Shown here: positions 25,577-34,293 of the stretch, piece after piece
How positions within the stretch are numbered: the stretch's first letter is position 1
Layout of the letters: each line of letters begins with the position of its first letter
Assembly: GCF_018918185.1 (NCBI RefSeq)
Contig: NZ_JAHLPZ010000001.1
Coordinates: 1-64,000 of the forward strand
Direction: 5' to 3'
DNA: 64,000 nt
DNA from: Eubacterium sp. MSJ-21
Lineage (GTDB): Bacteria > Bacillota > Clostridia > Lachnospirales > Lachnospiraceae
The notes under the pieces: generated by a model
Told to the model about the DNA's origin: nothing
What the model saw: the letters and a program-made list of their open reading frames with translations, nothing else
Databases searched by the model: none
Made by a program: the position numbers and the translations under genes

Positions 25577-25625
25577 AGAAGAAACGCATTTTGCACAATA
25601 TTGTGAAGGATGCGTTTCTTTTTTG
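25577..25625 (+). terminator. LCP gene terminator
   Basis: GAAACGCAT (25581-25589) pairs with ATGCGTTTC (25610-25618), followed by a T-rich tail. Confidence 0.8.
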
Positions 25626-25729
25626 TTTTTTATTTATACATAAAAGTTCGTGTAATTCGAAATGATATTGGAAATGCTTCGCGAAAAAACAGATTTGCTT
25701 GAGATTTTCTAAAAAAATACAAAAAAAGA

Positions 25730-25758
25730 TTTACATTTCTAATAAAGTGTTGTATTAT
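25730..25758 (+). promoter_or_regulatory. gltBD promoter
   Basis: TTTACA (25730-25735) and TATTAT (25753-25758) are spaced by 17 bases. The start codon follows 89 bases later. Confidence 0.6.
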
Positions 25759-25846
25759 AGGCGCATGAGTTGAGAAAACAAAGTAAAAAATAAGTTTTGC
25801 TTTATTTTCGCCAGCAACAGATTTTTTTGAGAAAGGAAAGACAAGC

Positions 25847-28800
25847 ATGACGCAGATAAGAGATGAAAGAGCGCATATCGCAGAGCAGGGCATGTATGAT
25901 AGCAGCTTTGAGCATGACAACTGCGGTATAGGTGCAGTAGTAAACATTAAGGGAATTAAAACACACAAGACAGTCAGCGATGCACTTCGGATTGTGGAGA
26001 ATCTGGAACATCGTGCCGGTAAGGATGCAGAAGGAAAGACCGGTGACGGTGTTGGTATATTGCTTCAGATCTCGCATAAGTTTTTTAAGAAGGCAGCGAA
26101 CGAGCTTGGCGTGGAGCTTGGAGAGGAACGTGATTATGGTATCGGTATGTTCTTCTTTCCACAGAATGAGCTTCAGCGTAAGCAGGCAATGAAGATGTTC
26201 GAGATCATCGTGGAGAAGGAAGGATTGGAATTCTTGTGCTGGAGAAAGGTTCCGACGAATCCAGGCATCCTTGGACATAAGGCTGTCGCTGTTATGCCAT
26301 ATATTATGCAGGCATTCGTGAAGCGTCCGAAGAACGTGGAGCGGGGACTTGATTTTGACCGGAAGCTGTTCGTAGTACGTCGTGTATTTGAGCAGTCAAA
26401 TGAAGATACGTATGTGCCATCTCTTTCAAGTCGTACAATCGTATATAAAGGAATGTTCCTGGTAGGCGAGCTCCGGTTATTCTATCAGGATCTGCAGGAT
26501 GAGGATTATGAGTCAGCCATCGGTCTGGTACATTCCAGATTCTCTACGAACACAACGCCGAGCTGGCTGCGTGCACATCCATATCGTTTCTTGGTTCACA
26601 ATGGCGAGATCAACACGATCCGTGGTAACGAAGATCGTATGATCGCCCGTGAAGAGACGATGGATTCCGAGTATTTTAAAGGTGAGTTCCATAAGATCAC
26701 GCCGGTGCTTGATCCGGATGGTTCGGATTCTGCAAGACTTGACAATGCACTGGAGTTCTTCGTTATGAACGGTATGCCGCTTCCGCTGGCAGTTATGATC
26801 CTGATTCCGGAGCCTTGGGATTCCAATAAATATATGCCGAAGGCAAAACGTGATTTCTATCAGTATTATGCAACGATGATGGAGCCTTGGGATGGACCGG
26901 CATCTATGCTCTTTACTGATGGCGATTACATGGGCGCCGTGCTTGACCGTAACGGACTTCGTCCTTCCCGTTATTATATTACCGATGATGATTATCTGAT
27001 TCTTTCCTCAGAGGTCGGTGTCCTGGATATCGCACCGGAGCATGTTGTGATGAAGGATCGTTTGCGTCCGGGTAAGATGCTTCTTGTCGATACGAAGGCA
27101 GGAAAGCTGATCTCCGATGACGAGCTGAAAAACCAGTATGCAAATGCACAGCCATATGGTGAATGGCTCGACAGCAACCTGACATATCTGACCGATATTC
27201 CGATTCCGAATGAGCGTGTGCCGGAGCTTTCCGACGAGGAGAGAAGCCGTCTGCAGAAAGCATTTGGTTATACCTATGAGGAGTTTAAGACTGCGATTCT
27301 TCCGATGGCGCAGAATGGAGCCGAGGCAATTGCAGCAATGGGTGATGATACACCGCTTGCTGTGCTCTCCCATCAGAAATTGCCATTGTTTAATTATTTC
27401 CATCAGCTGTTTGCGCAGGTAACAAACCCGCCAATCGATGCAATCCGTGAGGAGATTGTTACCTCAACGACTGTGTACCTTGGACGTGATGGTAATATTC
27501 TTGAAGAAAAGCCGGAGAACTGCCGGGTGCTTCGTATCAACAATCCGATTCTGACGAATACAGATATGTTGAAGATCAAGAACCTGAACACAGAGAACTT
27601 GAAGGCGGCCGTTGTGCCAATTACTTATTATAAGAATACATCCTTAGAGAAGGCAATCGACCGAATCTTTGTTGAGGCAGATAAATTCTTCCGAGATGGT
27701 GCAAATATCCTGATCTTATCGGATCGTGGCGTCGATGAGAACCACGTAGCGATTCCGTCTCTGCTTGCGGTATCTGCAATGCAGCAGCATCTGGTCCGGA
27801 CGAAAAAGCGTACTTCGGTTGCATTGGTTATCGAGAGTGCAGAGCCACGTGAGGTACATCATTTTGCAACCTTGCTTGGCTATGGTGCTTGTGCAATCAA
27901 CCCATATCTGGCAATTGATACGATCAAGGACATGGTTGATACGCATTTCCTGAACAAGGATTTTTATGCAGCAGTCAATGATTACAACAGCGCAATTTTG
28001 CATGGTATCGTAAAGATTGCATCGAAGATGGGTATTTCTACGGTGCAGTCCTACCAGGGTTCGCAGATTTTTGAGGCAGTCGGACTGTCCGAGGAATTTG
28101 TGAAGAAATATTTCACGAATACAGTAAGCCGTGTCGGTGGCATCGGAATCAAAGATATCCAGCGTCATGTAGAGGAATTGCATAACTCTGCGTTTGATCC
28201 GCTTGGATTGTATACAAACTTAAGTCTGGAGAGTATCGGAAGTCATAAGATGCGGAGCGGAAAAGAGGAGCATCTGTACAATCCGAATACGATTCATCTT
28301 CTGCAGCAGGCAACCTGGACGGATAACTATGATCTGTTCAAGCAGTATTCTGCAGCGATTGACGATGAAGAAAAAGCATTCCATCTGCGTGGACTGATGG
28401 AGTTCAATTATCCGGAGAATGGTGGAATCCCGATCGATCAGGTAGAACCGGTTGATTCCATCGTAAAGAGATTTAAGACCGGTGCGATGTCTTATGGTTC
28501 CATCTCGCAGGAAGCGCATGAGTGTATGGCAATCGCCATGAACCGTCTCGGCGGTAAGTCAAACTCCGGTGAAGGTGGCGAGAGCTTAGAGCGTATGCGT
28601 GGAAGCAAGGACGGCGTGAACCGCTGCTCTGCCATCAAGCAGGTTGCTTCCGGACGTTTCGGAGTTACTTCCGAATATCTGACAAGTGCGAAAGAGATTC
28701 AGATCAAGATGGCACAGGGAGCAAAGCCGGGTGAAGGTGGACATCTGCCGGGCGGAAAGGTATATCCTTGGATCGCCAAGACCAGACATTCAACACCTGG

Positions 28801-30403
28801 TGTAGGTCTGATCTCACCACCGCCACATCACGATATCTATTCGATCGAGGATCTGGCACAGTTGATCTATGATTGTAAAAATGCAAATACAGATGCACGT
28901 ATCTCGGTAAAGCTTGTATCGGAAGCTGGTGTCGGCACGATCGCAGCCGGTGTTGCAAAAGCAGGCGCACAGGTTATCCTGATCTCCGGTTATGATGGCG
29001 GTACGGGCGCTGCTCCGGCAAACTCCATCCATCATGCAGGACTTCCTTGGGAACTTGGTCTGGCTGAGACACACCAGACGCTGATCATGAACGACCTTCG
29101 TAATAAGGTAATTCTAGAGACCGATGGTAAGCTGATGACCGGACGTGATATTGCAATCGCGGCAATCCTTGGCGCGGAGGAGTTCGGCTTTGCGACAGCA
29201 CCGCTTGTAACAATGGGCTGTGTCATGATGCGTGTATGTAATCTGGATACCTGTCCGGTTGGCGTGGCTACCCAGAACCCGGAGCTTCGGAAACGGTTCA
29301 AGGGTAAGCCGGAATATGTCATGAATTTTATGCGGTTTGCTGCACAGGAGCTTCGTGAATATATGGCAAAGCTAGGTGTGCGTACGGTGGATGAACTGGT
29401 AGGAAGAACAGACCTGATCAAGGCCGGCAAGATGGCTGAGGAATATAATGTAGATCTGTCCCGTATCATAGACAATCCATTTGCAAATGATGCACAGAGC
29501 AAGATTAGTTATGCGAATAAGAATCCTTATAACTTCGAACTTGAGAAGACTGTCGATGAGACGGTTCTTATGAAGAAGCTTGGACCGGCACTCGAGAAGA
29601 AGCAGAAGAAGACGATCGAGATTGATGTATCGAATATCAATCGTTCACTCGGTACGATCTTCGGTTCTGAGATTACGAAGAAATATGGAACAACTCTGGA
29701 TGAGGATACATTTGTTGTCAAATGCCACGGCAGCGGTGGACAAAGCTTCGGTGCATTTATCCCGAAGGGACTCACGCTGGAACTGGTTGGCGACAGCAAC
29801 GATTATATCGGTAAGGGACTTTCCGGTGGTAAGATCATTGTCTACCCACAGGATGGTATCCGTTATGATGCATCCGAGAATATCATCGTCGGAAATGTTG
29901 CGCTCTATGGAGCAACTTCCGGTAAGGCATTCATCAACGGTGTTGCCGGTGAGCGTTTTGCGGTTCGTAACTCCGGTGCAACGGCAGTTGTCGAGGGCGT
30001 CGGCGAACATGGCTGCGAGTACATGACAGGTGGTCGCGTCGTGATCCTTGGACCAACCGGTAAGAACTTCGCGGCTGGTATGAGCGGCGGTATCGCATAT
30101 GTACTTGATATGGACAGTGACCTCTATATGAAGCTCAACAAGCAGATGGTCGAGGTTGAGTCTGTCGTTGATAAATACGATGTTATGGAATTGAAGGACA
30201 TGATCGTGGAGCATGTTCAGTGTACGAATTCCAAGCGCGGTAAGGAAGTGCTCGAGCATTTCGAGGAGTACCTGCCGAAATTTAAGAAGATTATCCCACA
30301 TGATTACAAGAAGATGATGTCAACAATCGGTCAGATGGAAGTCAAGGGACTTTCCAGCGAGCAGGCGTTGATCGAAGCATTCTATGCAATCAAGAATCAT
30401 TAA
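25847..30403 (+). CDS. gltB: glutamate synthase large subunit
   Basis: A 1518-residue alpha subunit of NADPH-type GOGAT, making two glutamates from glutamine and 2-oxoglutarate. The N-terminal class II amidotransferase matures at Cys26 (in DNCGIGAV) after a 25-residue propeptide. The central and FMN-binding synthase domains follow. CVMMRVCNLDTC (C-x5-C-x4-C) binds the 3Fe-4S cluster. The C-terminal beta-helix GXGXG domain is complete. GAAAGGAAAG precedes the ATG. Operon with gltD, 20 bases downstream. Works with glutamine synthetase (not in window) in ammonia assimilation. Confidence 0.98.
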   Translation: MTQIRDERAHIAEQGMYDSSFEHDNCGIGAVVNIKGIKTHKTVSDALRIVENLEHRAGKDAEGKTGDGVGILLQISHKFFKKAANELGVELGEERDYGIGMFFFPQNELQRKQAMKMFEIIVEKEGLEFLCWRKVPTNPGILGHKAVAVMPYIMQAFVKRPKNVERGLDFDRKLFVVRRVFEQSNEDTYVPSLSSRTIVYKGMFLVGELRLFYQDLQDEDYESAIGLVHSRFSTNTTPSWLRAHPYRFLVHNGEINTIRGNEDRMIAREETMDSEYFKGEFHKITPVLDPDGSDSARLDNALEFFVMNGMPLPLAVMILIPEPWDSNKYMPKAKRDFYQYYATMMEPWDGPASMLFTDGDYMGAVLDRNGLRPSRYYITDDDYLILSSEVGVLDIAPEHVVMKDRLRPGKMLLVDTKAGKLISDDELKNQYANAQPYGEWLDSNLTYLTDIPIPNERVPELSDEERSRLQKAFGYTYEEFKTAILPMAQNGAEAIAAMGDDTPLAVLSHQKLPLFNYFHQLFAQVTNPPIDAIREEIVTSTTVYLGRDGNILEEKPENCRVLRINNPILTNTDMLKIKNLNTENLKAAVVPITYYKNTSLEKAIDRIFVEADKFFRDGANILILSDRGVDENHVAIPSLLAVSAMQQHLVRTKKRTSVALVIESAEPREVHHFATLLGYGACAINPYLAIDTIKDMVDTHFLNKDFYAAVNDYNSAILHGIVKIASKMGISTVQSYQGSQIFEAVGLSEEFVKKYFTNTVSRVGGIGIKDIQRHVEELHNSAFDPLGLYTNLSLESIGSHKMRSGKEEHLYNPNTIHLLQQATWTDNYDLFKQYSAAIDDEEKAFHLRGLMEFNYPENGGIPIDQVEPVDSIVKRFKTGAMSYGSISQEAHECMAIAMNRLGGKSNSGEGGESLERMRGSKDGVNRCSAIKQVASGRFGVTSEYLTSAKEIQIKMAQGAKPGEGGHLPGGKVYPWIAKTRHSTPGVGLISPPPHHDIYSIEDLAQLIYDCKNANTDARISVKLVSEAGVGTIAAGVAKAGAQVILISGYDGGTGAAPANSIHHAGLPWELGLAETHQTLIMNDLRNKVILETDGKLMTGRDIAIAAILGAEEFGFATAPLVTMGCVMMRVCNLDTCPVGVATQNPELRKRFKGKPEYVMNFMRFAAQELREYMAKLGVRTVDELVGRTDLIKAGKMAEEYNVDLSRIIDNPFANDAQSKISYANKNPYNFELEKTVDETVLMKKLGPALEKKQKKTIEIDVSNINRSLGTIFGSEITKKYGTTLDEDTFVVKCHGSGGQSFGAFIPKGLTLELVGDSNDYIGKGLSGGKIIVYPQDGIRYDASENIIVGNVALYGATSGKAFINGVAGERFAVRNSGATAVVEGVGEHGCEYMTGGRVVILGPTGKNFAAGMSGGIAYVLDMDSDLYMKLNKQMVEVESVVDKYDVMELKDMIVEHVQCTNSKRGKEVLEHFEEYLPKFKKIIPHDYKKMMSTIGQMEVKGLSSEQALIEAFYAIKNH

Positions 30404-30423
30404 GAGAGAGGAGCGTATGACTT

Positions 30424-31983
30424 ATGGGAAAAAGTACAGGATTTATGGAGTATGAAAGACAGACCAGCAAGGAAGTACCGCCTCTTGAGCGTATAAAAAA
30501 TTTTAACGAGTTCCATGAGCCGCTTTCGATGGAAGAGCAGCGTAAACAGGCGGCACGTTGTATGGACTGTGGTGTGCCATTCTGCCAATATGGCAAGATG
30601 ATTGCCGGTATGGCGTCCGGCTGTCCGCTCAATAACCTCGTGCCGGAGTGGAATGATAACGTGTATACAGGAAATATGGAGATGGCGTATAAGCGCCTCT
30701 CCAAGACGAATAACTTTCCGGAATTTACAAGTCGTGTCTGCCCGGCACTCTGCGAGGCAGCATGTACCTGTAATATCAATGGGGAGCCGGTCTGCACCAA
30801 GGAAAATGAACGCAGCATCATCGAAAATGCTTACGAGAAGGGTTATGTGAATTGCGAGCCGCCGAAGGTGCGAAGCGGGAAGCGCGTTGCCATCGTTGGT
30901 TCCGGTCCATCCGGACTTGCAGCCGCTGATCAGTTGAACCGCCGAGGTCATCAGGTAACGGTATTCGAGCGTAGTGACCGTCTCGGTGGACTTCTGATGT
31001 ATGGTATTCCGAACATGAAGCTGGAAAAGCAGATTATCGACCGCAAGATCGAGTGTCTGAAGAAGACTGGCATCGAGTTCGTAACCGGAACAGAAATTGC
31101 AAATGGAAAGAATAACTTAACCCCGGCAGTTGCCAAGGGCGATGAGATGGCAGTGTATCTGACCGATGCCAAAGTGAAGAACGTAAAGGCGGAGAAGCTG
31201 CTCGAAGAATACGATGCAGTTGTCCTTGCGTGTGGCGCATCGAACCCGCGTGATATCAAGGTAACCGGGCGTGATGCGAAGGGCATTTATTTCGCCGTTG
31301 ATTTCTTAAAGACAACAACGAGAAGCCTGCTCAATTCGAATTTTGCAGATGGAAAATATGTCAGTGCCAAGGGTAAAAAGGTACTTGTCATCGGTGGCGG
31401 TGACACCGGAAATGACTGTGTCGGAACATCCATCCGTCAGGGTGCGGTTGCTGTGACACAGCTTGAGATGATGCCGAAGCTTCCTGAGACACGTGCAGCG
31501 AACAACCCATGGCCGGAGTGGCCGAAAGTCCTGAAGACCGATTATGGTCAGCAGGAGGCGATCGCAAAGTTTGGACACGATCCACGTATCTATGAGACAA
31601 CGGTAAAAGAGATTATGAAGAACAAGGACGGTCAGGTTTGTGCAGCAAAATGCGTGAAGCTTGCATGGGAGAAAGATCCGGAGACCGGACGTATGAACAT
31701 GAAGGAAATCCCGGACAGCGAGTACACAATCGAGTGTGATCTGATTCTGATTGCAGCCGGATTCCTCGGCACACAGAAGTATGTGGCAGATGCGTTCGGC
31801 GTGAAGCTGAATGCGCGTACGAATGTGGAGACCGCTCCGGGTGCGCACAGGACGAACGTGGATAAGGTGTACACGTGCGGCGATATGCACCGTGGACAGT
31901 CGCTGGTTGTATGGGCAATCCGAGAAGGACGTGACGCAGCGAAGGAAGTTGACACATTCCTCAATGGCTACTCAAATGATTAA
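30424..31983 (+). CDS. gltD: glutamate synthase small subunit
   Basis: A 519-residue beta subunit that carries electrons from NADPH through FAD and 4Fe-4S clusters to GltB. The N-terminal cysteines are in CMDCGVPFC, SGCPLNN and CPALCEAACTC. The FAD fold has GSGPSGLAAADQL and the NADPH fold VIGGGDTGNDC. GAGAGGAG lies upstream; ATG 30424 gives the usual MGKSTGFMEYERQ start. Directly after its stop begins the palindromic element at 31985-32237. Confidence 0.98.
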   Translation: MGKSTGFMEYERQTSKEVPPLERIKNFNEFHEPLSMEEQRKQAARCMDCGVPFCQYGKMIAGMASGCPLNNLVPEWNDNVYTGNMEMAYKRLSKTNNFPEFTSRVCPALCEAACTCNINGEPVCTKENERSIIENAYEKGYVNCEPPKVRSGKRVAIVGSGPSGLAAADQLNRRGHQVTVFERSDRLGGLLMYGIPNMKLEKQIIDRKIECLKKTGIEFVTGTEIANGKNNLTPAVAKGDEMAVYLTDAKVKNVKAEKLLEEYDAVVLACGASNPRDIKVTGRDAKGIYFAVDFLKTTTRSLLNSNFADGKYVSAKGKKVLVIGGGDTGNDCVGTSIRQGAVAVTQLEMMPKLPETRAANNPWPEWPKVLKTDYGQQEAIAKFGHDPRIYETTVKEIMKNKDGQVCAAKCVKLAWEKDPETGRMNMKEIPDSEYTIECDLILIAAGFLGTQKYVADAFGVKLNARTNVETAPGAHRTNVDKVYTCGDMHRGQSLVVWAIREGRDAAKEVDTFLNGYSND

Positions 31984-31984
31984 T

Positions 31985-32237
31985 AAAACGTGCTGATATT
32001 TGAACTTGATATCATGTAGATGCAATGTATTACAAGTAAGAATTACTAAGTGTTCTTAATTGACCTGTAAGTATAATACGCAACCGCCGCCAATTCGCCA
32101 TCCGTGGCTCAGTGGCGGCTTACCTGAACATCGTGTTCAGGTATTGCTTATGTGCGGAAAGAACACTAAGTAACTCTAACGTGTAAACATATCGCATCAT
32201 ACATGATTATCAAGTTTCAAATAAATGCACGTTTTTT
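31985..32237 (+). repeat. type-A palindrome, copy A2, acting as gltD terminator
   Basis: Starts at base 2 after the gltD stop. AAAACGTGC (31985-31993) pairs with GCACGTTTT (32227-32235) followed by two more T. The arms of about 90 bases stay complementary throughout. The core (32080-32147) is the inverse of the A1 core: hairpin 2 GCCGCCA/TGGCGGC (32086-32092/32113-32119) and hairpin 1 CCTGAACA-TCG-TGTTCAGG (32123-32141). As RNA from the gltD strand, the outer stem plus U-run is a complete terminator. Confidence 0.88.
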
Positions 32238-32284
32238 CATTTGAGCTACCTTATAGTAGATAAAACCCGGAGTACAATGCAGAA

Positions 32285-32499
32285 AAAATGAAATTCGCTC
32301 AGATATAATATGTTTGCAGTTTTAGAATTACTTGGGACTCCTTTTATATAGTAGCAATGCTTGAACACGATGTTCAAGCAAGTTGCCACTGAGCCATGGA
32401 TGGCGAATTGGCAACGGTTGCGCATATTGTCATTATATAGATTAGGAGTGCCTAGTAATTCTTAACTGCAATACAGTATATCTGAGCGAATTCCATTTT
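32285..32499 (-). repeat. type-A palindrome, copy A3, acting as pfp terminator
   Basis: AAAATGAAATTCGCTCAGATATA on the left is the near-exact inverse of TATATCTGAGCGAATTCCATTTT on the right. On the minus strand the stem ends in T6 (complement of 32283-32288), so it serves the pfp gene whose stop is 20 bases away. The core (32354-32421) has hairpin 1 CTTGAACA-CGA-TGTTCAAG (32360-32378) and hairpin 2 GTTGCCA/TGGCAAC (32382-32388/32409-32415). Confidence 0.88.
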
Positions 32500-32519
32500 A
32501 ATGTATTGAACTTCGGGTT

Positions 32520-33749
32520 TTACTTACAACCAACCTTCGTCAGATGCGAAACATCCAAGTAGTCCGCGATGCCATCCGCATAGTCTGTTGGAACTTCCCC
32601 GGCGACGAGCGGTTTTAGATACGCAATCATTTCTTCAGTCACGTCGTGGTGGTCAGGCGTAATCCAGGAGATAGGCACTTCCTTCGCCTGATTGGCAACT
32701 TCGCTGACCGGTGCATTGGAAAGCTCGTAAGTATATGGCGCATCGGATAGACGATGCAGGCTTACCATCTGTGCGCTTTCTCCGTTCTTGGCGAGAACAA
32801 CTGCGTGTTTGCCAGAGAGAAAAGATTCCGTTAAGTCTGTCATGCTTGTCATATGTCCGGCACAGCGTTGTAAGACGTTGACCTCGACCGACCGAACCTT
32901 GATGCCAAGCTTTTCCTTTACGAGATATTCCAGTGTCTTTCCAGCGCCACTCAACTGTGCATGACCGAACTTGTCAGCGGCGGTATCGGTAGCAGAGATG
33001 TAGTTGCCGTCCTTGTCACGGATTCCCTCAGAGACAGCGACGATAACATTCTTGTATTTCTTCACCATTTCCTTTAAGTCTGTGATAAACTGCTCCTTGT
33101 CGAAGGCAACCTCCGGCAGATAGATCAGATGAGGAGCAAGGCTGAATTCATTTCTTGCAAGTACGGAAGCTGCAGTCAGCCAGCCGGCATCCCGTCCCAT
33201 GATCTCGATGATATTGACACTCTCCAAATCGTAGATATAGGTGTCATAGGCAATCTCGCGGATCGAACTTGCAATGTACTTGGCAGCAGAGCCAAATCCT
33301 GGTGTATGATCCGTCATGATCAGATCGTTGTCGATGGTCTTAGGTACACCGATGATACGGATGTCATTGTCGATGGAAGCGGCGTAAGCGGACAGCTTGG
33401 CAACAGTATCCATTGAATCATTTCCACCGATATAGAAGAATGCCCCGATGTTCATCTCCTTGAAGATCGAGAAGATTTCCTCGTACATCGAAACGTCCTC
33501 GTTCATATCCGGTAGCTTGAACCGGCAGGACCCAAGGTACATGGCTGGCGTGCGCGCAAGCCTGTGGATGAACGCGTCATCCTTATCTGACAAATCCAGA
33601 AAATGTTTCTTCAACACGCCCTGAATTCCGTGAATGGCTCCGTAAATCTTATCATATATTCCGAAGTCTCTGGCAGCGGCTACAACGCCGGCGAGAGACG
33701 CATTGATGGCGGCTGTCGGTCCGCCAGATTGTGCAACGAAACAATTCAT
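32520..33749 (-). CDS. pfp: 6-phosphofructokinase, probably pyrophosphate-dependent
   Basis: A 409-residue PFK phosphorylating fructose-6-phosphate. The key loop reads GGNDSMDT, with Asp where ATP enzymes have Gly (GGDGS), and the next motif is PKTIDNDL with Lys instead of Gly. Both changes mark PPi-using enzymes, so reversible PPi-dependent glycolysis is likely. Other family sequences are QSGGPTAAINAS at the N-terminus and MGRDAGWLTAAS. It is monocistronic. The ATG at 33747-33749 has GGAGTTAATA upstream. Confidence 0.92.
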   Translation of the reverse strand: MNCFVAQSGGPTAAINASLAGVVAAARDFGIYDKIYGAIHGIQGVLKKHFLDLSDKDDAFIHRLARTPAMYLGSCRFKLPDMNEDVSMYEEIFSIFKEMNIGAFFYIGGNDSMDTVAKLSAYAASIDNDIRIIGVPKTIDNDLIMTDHTPGFGSAAKYIASSIREIAYDTYIYDLESVNIIEIMGRDAGWLTAASVLARNEFSLAPHLIYLPEVAFDKEQFITDLKEMVKKYKNVIVAVSEGIRDKDGNYISATDTAADKFGHAQLSGAGKTLEYLVKEKLGIKVRSVEVNVLQRCAGHMTSMTDLTESFLSGKHAVVLAKNGESAQMVSLHRLSDAPYTYELSNAPVSEVANQAKEVPISWITPDHHDVTEEMIAYLKPLVAGEVPTDYADGIADYLDVSHLTKVGCK

Positions 33750-34023
33750 ATTCGTATTAACTCCTTATTTCATAACTGGTAATCTGTTTCTGATAAATAA
33801 ACAGGGGCAGATACTTTGTGAAATCATATTTACCCATATGAAATGATACTAGCATAATTATGGTAAGATAGCAATAAAAATGATAGGAGAGTTTGATAAT
33901 GTGCCAGAAGTAATATATGAACTGTGATAAATCACATTTTTTCAAAAACACCCAAAAATCTTCAAGAAACATCCAAAAATTTTCAATTTTATTCTTGTCA
34001 GAAGTTATGTATTATAATATCAA
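33750..34023. other. intergenic A+T-rich region between pfp and galE
   Basis: Gene-free, dominated by A/T tracts. A TATAAT at 34013-34018 could drive the candidate small RNA described next; its -35 partner is weak. Confidence 0.3.
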
Positions 34024-34024
34024 C

Positions 34025-34140
34025 AACAAAAGAAAAAACTTCGAAAGAAGTTAACCCCCTCTCCCCCCTTTTTATGTGACGAAGCTGCGAGATCCATTCC
34101 CCTCCCCTCTTTTTGGATTTCGCAGCTTTGTGTATAATTG
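34025..34140 (+). ncRNA. candidate C-rich small RNA or leader upstream of galE
   Basis: Hairpin AACTTC-GAAA-GAAGTT (34038-34053) with a GNRA loop is followed by an unpaired CCCCCTCTCCCCCC tract. Next comes a strong stem ACGAAGCTGCGA/TCGCAGCTTTGT (about 34079-34131) whose loop is again CCCCTCCCCTC. The C-rich single-stranded patches are complementary to G-rich ribosome sites. A TATAAT lies about 7 bases before the proposed 5' end. A separate galE promoter sits downstream. Confidence 0.4.
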
Positions 34141-34165
34141 GAACTTTTCAGGAGACTGGAATTGT

Positions 34166-34194
34166 TTGCTGACGCAGTCCATATATGGTAGAAT
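34166..34194 (+). promoter_or_regulatory. galE promoter
   Basis: TTGCTG (34166-34171) and TAGAAT (34189-34194) with 17-base spacing; TG at 34186-34187 upstream of the -10 resembles an extended -10. Confidence 0.5.
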
Positions 34195-34293
34195 ACAAAA
34201 TGCTGGGGAGTTTATAGAAATAGAATGTAAATATGTAGAATTAATTACATATTCCAGAAATAAAAGCAAAACAAGAAAGGTGGTACGCAGACT

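Noticed and set aside
19236-32499. A CRISPR array or standard IS ends for the repeated palindromes
   Set aside because: There are no regularly spaced direct repeats, no transposase frame inside any copy, and the ends differ between copies.
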